The notes under the pieces: generated by a model
Database searches by the model: none
The model's input: the letters and a program-made list of their open reading frames with translations, nothing else
What the model was told of the DNA's origin: nothing
Translations under genes and position numbers: made by a program
In this document: piece by piece, positions 59,478 to 64,000 of the stretch
Layout of the letters: every line of letters starts with the position of its first letter
Numbering within the stretch: position 1 is the first letter of the stretch
NCBI RefSeq assembly: GCF_900454495.1
Contig: NZ_UGSI01000001.1
Span: 1-64,000, forward strand
Length of the DNA stretch: 64,000 bases
Direction of reading: 5' to 3'
Source of the DNA: Paenibacillus macerans
GTDB taxonomy: Bacteria; Bacillota; Bacilli; Paenibacillales; Paenibacillaceae

Positions 59478-60425
59478 TTAAGGCAGGGTAGCGGCTCCCG
59501 AACCGTCCGGCGGTTCCGCCTTGGATAGGGCGCCGCCGTCCGCCTGATGGGAGGAAGGGGAGGAATCTCCTTCCTCTTCTGCCGCCGTTTCCCCGCCGGG
59601 TTCAGGAGGATTAAACAGCGCATGCAGTTTGCCGAGATCTTCATCGTACTTGCGGTGCGTCGCTTCGATCAACTGCACGAACAGGCCGCGAAGGCCGGCT
59701 TCCAGCACGGTCAATCCCTCGGCGGTAACGCCGCCGGGGACGGCGACGCGCTCGATAAGCTCCTCCGCGGTTAGTCCGCCTTCGGTCAACAGCTTGCCCG
59801 TTCCGAGCAGCATTTCGGAGCCGAGCGTGATCGCGTCGGCCTGCGTCAGTCCGGTTAGCTCTCCGGCGGCTTCCGCCCACAGCTTCAGCATGTAGGCGAC
59901 GAATGCGGGGCCGCAGCTGGCGATGTCGGAAGCGATGCGGGTCTCGGTTTCTTTTAGCGTAAACGGCGTGCTGACCGAGGAAATCAGCTGCTCCAACAGG
60001 AGCCGGTCCTCGGGCCGGATCCGCTTTCCGTACATGCAGAGCGAAGCTCCGCTGTGTACGGAGTGGGTAATGCTGGGAATAATTTTGGCGATTTTGGCCG
60101 GGAGGGCCTGCTCCAGAGTTTCGATTTGCACCGGGCTCGTAATTGATACGACGATCTGTTTATCGTCGAGCACATCCCGGATTTCCGCGATAACCTCAGG
60201 GTAATCCAGGGGTTTGATGCACAGGAAGATAATTTTGCTGTCCCGTGCGGCTTCCGCGTTGCTTCCGTATATTTTTAGTCCGGGATAACGTTGGGCCAGC
60301 CGTTTCGTTTTGAGGGGAGAACGGTTGCTGGCACAGATGTGATGCGGGAGCAGCGCTCCGGAACGCGAGAAAGCTTCAATCAGCAAGCTTCCCATGGATC
60401 CGGTTCCGATGAAGGCGACTTTCAT
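59478..60425 (-). CDS. comER: ComER, pyrroline-5-carboxylate-reductase-like competence protein
   Basis: 315-residue NAD(P)-binding protein of the ProC superfamily. VAFIGTGSMGSLLIEAF is the Rossmann motif; ASCGPAFVAYMLKLWAEAAG and GVTAEGLTVLEAG are ProC blocks. The last 45 residues are a low-complexity acidic/Pro/Ser tail absent from ordinary ProC. Divergent position next to comEA, as in Bacillus subtilis, is the reason for calling it ComER rather than ProC; in Bacillus and relatives ComER has been linked to sporulation and biofilm control rather than DNA uptake. ATG 60425 follows AAAGGGG. Confidence 0.88.
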   Translation of the reverse strand: MKVAFIGTGSMGSLLIEAFSRSGALLPHHICASNRSPLKTKRLAQRYPGLKIYGSNAEAARDSKIIFLCIKPLDYPEVIAEIRDVLDDKQIVVSITSPVQIETLEQALPAKIAKIIPSITHSVHSGASLCMYGKRIRPEDRLLLEQLISSVSTPFTLKETETRIASDIASCGPAFVAYMLKLWAEAAGELTGLTQADAITLGSEMLLGTGKLLTEGGLTAEELIERVAVPGGVTAEGLTVLEAGLRGLFVQLIEATHRKYDEDLGKLHALFNPPEPGGETAAEEEGDSSPSSHQADGGALSKAEPPDGSGAATLP

Positions 60426-60645
60426 CCGGGTTCCCCTTTCCGTGCGTGACGCACTTTTCGTTGCCATCATGGATCATGCTTCACAGCGAACTCGATTTTC
60501 ACGTTAGAAACGTGCGGCCCTTTGCCTGCGGTTATTTACCGGGCAGACCGAACGTTTCTACTTCACCTGTTTAAATATGTATGCATCTTGATTGGATCTT
60601 CATGACCTTACCGGGCAGATTCTTTTAAGATTGGAGTGGCAGGGT

Positions 60646-61371
60646 ATGAGAAAAGAGTATGTGCTGACGTCGGTCGTTTCCGCAGTTATTGGCGCCGGCC
60701 TGATGCTGCTTGCGGTTGGCGGAAGCAAACCGGCCGGAATTGAAGGCTGGGTTCCGCTCAACGCCGAGGTGGCTTCGGCGCTGCAGGCGGAGCAAGCGCC
60801 TGCCGGAGGCGGAAGCGCTGCGGCCGGGGCGGGCGCAAGTGCCGCTGCCCATACCGGGGACGCCGGCAAGGCGGATCAGCGCCGAGCGGCGCAGGGCATG
60901 GAGACTGCCGGCGGCCGTGCAGCGGCAGGCGGTGCGGCCGGGACGGCCGCGGGTGGAGCGGCGGCAGGCGGATCGGCTGGAGGCGGAGCCGCTGCAGGCG
61001 GTGCTGCGGCGCCGGGTTCAGCAGCGGCCCCGCCAGCGGGCGCGGCCTTAGGCGAGCCGGCGGTTGGCAGCCCGGCTGCCGGTAACCCCGAGGCAGGCGA
61101 GCCGCCTGCCGGAAACGCCACCGCTTCTGCGGCCGGCAGTCCGGCTTCGTCCGCTGCGCCGCCGCAGCAGGCGGACACCAGCCTGATCAGCATCAATCAG
61201 GCGGGGCTTACCGAGCTGCAGGACATTCCCGGCATCGGCGAGAAAAAAGCGCAGGCGATCATCGACTACCGAACCGCGCACGGCCCTTTTGTTTCCCTAA
61301 GCGATTTGACGAAGGTGAAAGGGGTCGGAAACAAAATGCTGGAAAAAATGAAGCCATATATCAGACTGTAG
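60646..61371 (+). CDS. comEA: ComEA, competence DNA receptor with helix-hairpin-helix domain
   Basis: 241-residue membrane-anchored DNA-binding protein for transformation. One N-terminal membrane helix (residues 6-25, VLTSVVSAVIGAGLMLLAVG); C-terminal double HhH (residues 178-241) with INQAGLTELQDIPGIGEKKA and LTKVKGVGNKMLEKMKPYI. Between them is about 135 residues of almost pure Ala/Gly/Pro/Ser, where Bacillus subtilis ComEA has a folded SLBB domain; no SLBB pattern is visible here. ATG 60646 is preferred (GGAG and AGGG upstream); the frame is open back to 60592. Confidence 0.9.
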   Translation: MRKEYVLTSVVSAVIGAGLMLLAVGGSKPAGIEGWVPLNAEVASALQAEQAPAGGGSAAAGAGASAAAHTGDAGKADQRRAAQGMETAGGRAAAGGAAGTAAGGAAAGGSAGGGAAAGGAAAPGSAAAPPAGAALGEPAVGSPAAGNPEAGEPPAGNATASAAGSPASSAAPPQQADTSLISINQAGLTELQDIPGIGEKKAQAIIDYRTAHGPFVSLSDLTKVKGVGNKMLEKMKPYIRL

Positions 61372-61390
61372 GAACAGGAGAGCCAAAGGG

Positions 61391-61909
61391 ATGAATCCGG
61401 ATCAACGCAAAGACTGGGATACGTATTTCATGGATATCGCCTATATGGTGTCAACGCGGTCGCGCTGCAGCCGCCGGCATGTCGGAGCCGTTCTCGTCCA
61501 GGGCAAAAAGCTGCTTGGAACGGCCTACAACGGAGCTCCTTCGGGCGTTCCCGACTGCTCGGAAGCCGGCTGCATGATCGCGGAGGAATACGAGGTCGTC
61601 ATCGAAAACGGAGAAGAAAAAATGGTGAAGAAGCAGCGCTGCGTGCGCACGATCCACGCCGAGCAAAACCTGCTGCTGTTCACCGACCGCATCGACCGGG
61701 AAGGCTCCAGCGTCTACGTTACGGACGAACCTTGCTGGACTTGCGCCAACATGCTGGCCAACAGCGGCATTACGGAAATCGTGTTTCATCGGCCTTACCC
61801 CAAAGATTCGGGCAAGGTGACGGCGATGATGAAGCAGAAAGGCATCCGGTTCCGCCGTTTGGAATCGTACCAGCCGCCGCCGGAAACGGTTGTCCGCGTT
61901 GAGGAATAA
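61391..61909 (+). CDS. comEB: ComEB, dCMP deaminase family protein
   Basis: 172-residue zinc-dependent deaminase. The active site is TIHAEQNLL (zinc His, catalytic Glu) and DEPCWTCANML (two zinc Cys). CSRRHVGAVLVQGKKLLGTAYNGAPSGVPDC is interrupted by the usual second zinc-site residues of dCMP deaminases. It supplies dUMP from dCMP; despite the gene name a direct role in DNA uptake is not established, though ComEB affects competence-pole localisation in Bacillus. It starts 19 bases after comEA. Confidence 0.93.
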   Translation: MNPDQRKDWDTYFMDIAYMVSTRSRCSRRHVGAVLVQGKKLLGTAYNGAPSGVPDCSEAGCMIAEEYEVVIENGEEKMVKKQRCVRTIHAEQNLLLFTDRIDREGSSVYVTDEPCWTCANMLANSGITEIVFHRPYPKDSGKVTAMMKQKGIRFRRLESYQPPPETVVRVEE

Positions 61910-61972
61910 CCGGCCATCGGCGGCAAACTTGATCGAACATACGATGATTTGTACGGATATATGCGGAGATTT

Positions 61973-62090
61973 TGAGTTTATATGAGTTTATATGAGATTA
62001 CATGAGATTATATAAGATTTATATGAAATTAGATTTATTATGAGATTATATGGATCATGCTACGATTTATATGGATTACGCGATGATTTG
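61973..62090 (+). repeat. Degenerate AT-rich tandem repeat
   Basis: Imperfect copies of TATATGAGATTA (about 10-13 bases each) run for almost 120 bases after comEB. No coding potential. Confidence 0.6.
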
Positions 62091-62102
62091 TTAGGATGCA
62101 GG

Positions 62103-62142
62103 AAGCACCTCATCCGCCCAAAGGCGGGTGGGGTGCTTTTTT
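62103..62142 (+). terminator. Rho-independent terminator after comEB
   Basis: AAGCACC...CCGCC (from 62103) pairs with GGCGG...GGGTGCTT, loop CAAA, followed by TTTTTT. It separates comEA-comEB from comEC. Confidence 0.85.
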
Positions 62143-62432
62143 GAGTTTTATGGAGTTCTGTTCGGTCAGGTGCTGGTGAAACATAGTTATGGCGCCAAGC
62201 GCGTCTATTTTCGCAGTATTCTTGTCTTGCCCGCGTTGGATCCTTTAAAAGGATGACGGGGTTAAGGGCTCAAGTGTAAAAGTGCATTTGATGTACCATA
62301 TATGACTGGAATTGACCGATTGAAATGCAAAAAACTATGCATCTATTTTGGGGCTATCCGATAAAAAAGGGGTCTTTTGACCACTAGCGTTGGATTTACA
62401 TCTGGCAAGATACATTTTCTGGGCACACCAAT

Positions 62433-62627
62433 ATTCTAACGGTTGCCACAAGCGCTATTTGTTCCAGTACCGTTGATTTCAAATTGTAACGGTTGCCATG
62501 GAGCTTATTTCGCTGAAAATCGGTAATTTTTGCTTGGATTCAGGCAAATAACGACGTTCGCAACCGTTAGAATTTGGAAAAGGTCTTTTTTCGGCAAATA
62601 GCCGCTGCTGCAACCGTTAGATTTCCT
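62433..62627 (+). repeat. Dispersed intergenic repeat family 2, copy E
   Basis: Same four-arm structure as copy D: forward arms CTAACGGTTGCCACAAGCGC (62436) and GTAACGGTTGCCATGGAGC (62486), inverted arms AAATAACGACGTTCGCAACC (62546) and AAATAGCCGCTGCTGCAACC (62597). It lies in the middle of the comEB-comEC gap. The flanking stretches 62143-62432 and 62628-62801 hold no gene; GAACTG-N4-TTTGCATTT-like words recur. Confidence 0.8.
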
Positions 62628-62801
62628 GCGGGCGGACAGTATCGATTCGAAAGCCAACGCTTGTAAAGAAACTTTGAGCAAAAGTTAATGCAACGCCAGT
62701 GTCTTTTGACTGGAAATGAACTGAAATTTTGCATTTGACGGGCCGGAAACGGGGTTTTTGAGTCAAAACGAACTGCATTTATGCATTTCGCGGAATCGGC
62801 A

Positions 62802-62875
62802 CTTACTGGAATCGCCACCTACTGGAATTGCCAGCTACTGGATTTGGTACTACTGACTGGCGCCTACTGAAAACG
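62802..62875 (+). repeat. Short imperfect tandem repeat, unit about 15 bases
   Basis: Five units resembling CTACTGGAATTGCCAG follow one another with increasing divergence. The stretch from here to 63074 has no gene. Confidence 0.55.
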
Positions 62876-63074
62876 GTATTTACATAGATTCGGCATCGCC
62901 CTGGATTTGTGCAGCCTCGGATTGGCCTGGCTTCTCGGCCCGCTTATTCCCTGTAATACAGGCGGACGTTGGCCTGCGCGCAGGCCGCGGGTTTCTTGTT
63001 GGAGGAAGCACTCTTAAACGGTGGCGGACATGTGTCTGATATGGCAGCGATCCCGAAAGGAAGGAGGACTTGTA

Positions 63075-64000
63075 ATGTTCCGTAGACCTTTGACCGCTAT
63101 CGCCTGCTGCTGGATCGCCGGCAGCGGTTTGACTATTTTGCTCGGCGGCAGCCGGTTTTGGCTGATGTGGGCCGGAATTACGCTGGTTTGCCCGGTGTTA
63201 TTGGCGATCGGGCGTTGGCCCTTGCGGAGGCTTGCGGTATTGTGGCTGGCATTTTCTCTTGGGGCCGTCTATTGGCAGTACTACGAAGCCAGAAATATCA
63301 GCCGGATTGAATATGCTTTGTCTGGCGGGGGGGAGACGGTTGATGGTCTAACCGCTGAGCAGTCCAGCGAACGGGGCGCATCAGCCGGCCTAACCGCTGA
63401 GCAGTCCGGTGAACGGGGGTCATCAGCCGGTCCAACCGCTGAGCGGTCCGCCGTCCAGGACCCTCTGGACGGGCTTGCCGTACGCATGGAGGGGACGATC
63501 GTGTCGCCGGTGGAGGTCGATGGCGACCGGGCCGACTTTACGCTGCGGTTGAGCCGGATCGGCCATTCCGATGGCGCCTTGAAGGGACCGCTGGAGGGAG
63601 GGGATATCCCCGGCGGAGAGAAGGTCGCGGTACAGCTGCGTTTGGCGGCGGAGGAGGAGTTAAGCAAGGCCGCCTCCTGGCGGCGTGGACAGCATATCGC
63701 GTTGACGGGCAGCCTGAAACGGCCGGAGCCGGCCCGCAACTTTGAAGGCTTCGACTACCGCCGCTATTTGCACAACCAGCGCATTCATTGGCTGGTCAAG
63801 GCGACCGGGGCGTCCGCGTTGAACGTACTGCCCGGCAAATGGAGCGCCGCCGCATTGCTCGGGGAGGTCGATGCTTTGCGCGCTTATTTGGGCGCGCAGA
63901 TCGAGCGGCTGTTTCCGGGATGGCAGGCCGGCTACATGAAAGGCCTGCTGATCGGGCTTCAGGACGAGCTTGATCCGGAGAAATACGCGGAGTTTACCCA
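63075..64000 (+). CDS. comEC: ComEC/Rec2 DNA-uptake channel protein (3' end outside window)
   Basis: The first 308 residues of a ComEC-type membrane protein, the channel that takes transforming single-stranded DNA across the membrane. Three hydrophobic N-terminal helices (residues 5-75, LAVLWLAFSLGAVYWQYYEA) precede the DUF4131/OB-like extracellular domain (VRMEGTIVSPVEVDGDRADF, RRGQHIALTGSLKRPEPARN, NFEGFDYRRYLHNQRIHW). AAGGAGG precedes ATG 63075. A tandem repeat is inserted at residues 91-126. The competence domain and the C-terminal metallo-beta-lactamase-like domain lie beyond the edge. Confidence 0.92.
   Translation, partial: MFRRPLTAIACCWIAGSGLTILLGGSRFWLMWAGITLVCPVLLAIGRWPLRRLAVLWLAFSLGAVYWQYYEARNISRIEYALSGGGETVDGLTAEQSSERGASAGLTAEQSGERGSSAGPTAERSAVQDPLDGLAVRMEGTIVSPVEVDGDRADFTLRLSRIGHSDGALKGPLEGGDIPGGEKVAVQLRLAAEEELSKAASWRRGQHIALTGSLKRPEPARNFEGFDYRRYLHNQRIHWLVKATGASALNVLPGKWSAAALLGEVDALRAYLGAQIERLFPGWQAGYMKGLLIGLQDELDPEKYAEFT
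63345..63452 (+). repeat. In-frame 42-base tandem repeat inside comEC
   Basis: Units at 63345-63386 and 63387-63428, then a partial unit to about 63452, encode GLTAEQSSERGASA, GLTAEQSGERGSSA and GPTAERS. It lies between the membrane helices and the OB-like domain. Confidence 0.8.

Noticed and set aside
59478..60425. Annotation as ordinary proC (proline biosynthesis)
   Set aside because: Fold matches ProC, but the divergent position beside comEA and the extended low-complexity tail favour ComER.
61973..62090. AT-rich tandem tract considered as a CRISPR array or replication-origin iterons
   Set aside because: Units are short, imperfect and contiguous with no spacers, and there is no cas or rep gene nearby.

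Overview
The window looks like chromosomal DNA of a Gram-positive, spore-former-type Firmicute close to Paenibacillus. The evidence is the set of LplB/LplC-type ABC permeases with a YesN-type regulator, AGGAGG-type ribosome sites with many GTG and TTG starts, a T-box leuS leader, a TPP riboswitch with a rho-independent attenuator, lipobox binding proteins, and the Bacillus-type comER / comEA-comEB-comEC locus. Most of it is GC-rich. The stretches around 34.3-36.7 kb and 46.8-50.6 kb, and many intergenic regions, are visibly more AT-rich.

Layout: 0-1.6 kb, end of a sugar ABC operon. 1.8-5.7 kb, a flavodoxin-fold oxidoreductase, an IS1595-like transposase, a GH88 unsaturated uronyl hydrolase and a fossil response regulator. 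6-10.4 kb, a leftward catabolic cluster (two Gfo/Idh/MocA dehydrogenases, a ThuA-domain protein, an AraC regulator). 10.5-17.3 kb, a YkvI-type membrane protein, then YesN regulator / two permeases / large lipoprotein, a complex-polysaccharide-type ABC system with no kinase or ATPase in view. 17.4-19.5 kb, an MHYT-GGDEF-EAL cyclic-di-GMP enzyme. 20-24.6 kb, a YHYH/copper-amine-oxidase-N-like secreted protein, an unassigned structured RNA-like element, and a tenI-thiS-thiG-thiH operon under a TPP riboswitch. 24.7-31.6 kb, a secreted clan-GH-A glycosidase, an apiosidase-like (DUF4038) hydrolase and a complete lactose/cellobiose-type PTS with a LicR-like activator. 32-36.7 kb, an ArAE-type membrane protein, two proteins of unknown function and a secreted HELAH metallopeptidase. 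36.8-40.1 kb, an acetone-forming set (thiolase, acetoacetate decarboxylase, CoA-transferase A and B). 40.6-44.4 kb, an unknown protein and a two-component system with a secreted product. 44.5-50.7 kb, an NSS transporter, a decayed membrane gene, then a MarR-controlled operon of an MFS exporter, a macrolide-type glycosyltransferase and a glucose-1-phosphate thymidylyltransferase, then tRNA-Pro. 51-56.5 kb, a binding protein with GH13 and GH3 glucosidases. 56.5-64 kb, T-box leuS and the late-competence locus, cut by the window end inside comEC.

Two things stand out beyond normal gene content. First, the intergenic space carries several families of modular repeats: a ~280-300 bp element present three times in one orientation (9.25, 23.96 and 34.84 kb), a ~195 bp element with two direct and two inverted arms present twice (19.73 and 62.43 kb), and a related inverted-arm element at 5.70 kb. 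One copy lies inside the thiamine-operon leader, between the riboswitch terminator and tenI. Second, the MarR/MFS/glycosyltransferase/thymidylyltransferase cassette reads as an inducible 'glycosylate and export' module with its own supply of dTDP-glucose. A pseudoknot-plus-terminator element at 20.83-20.96 kb has no obvious riboswitch class and no downstream gene on its strand.
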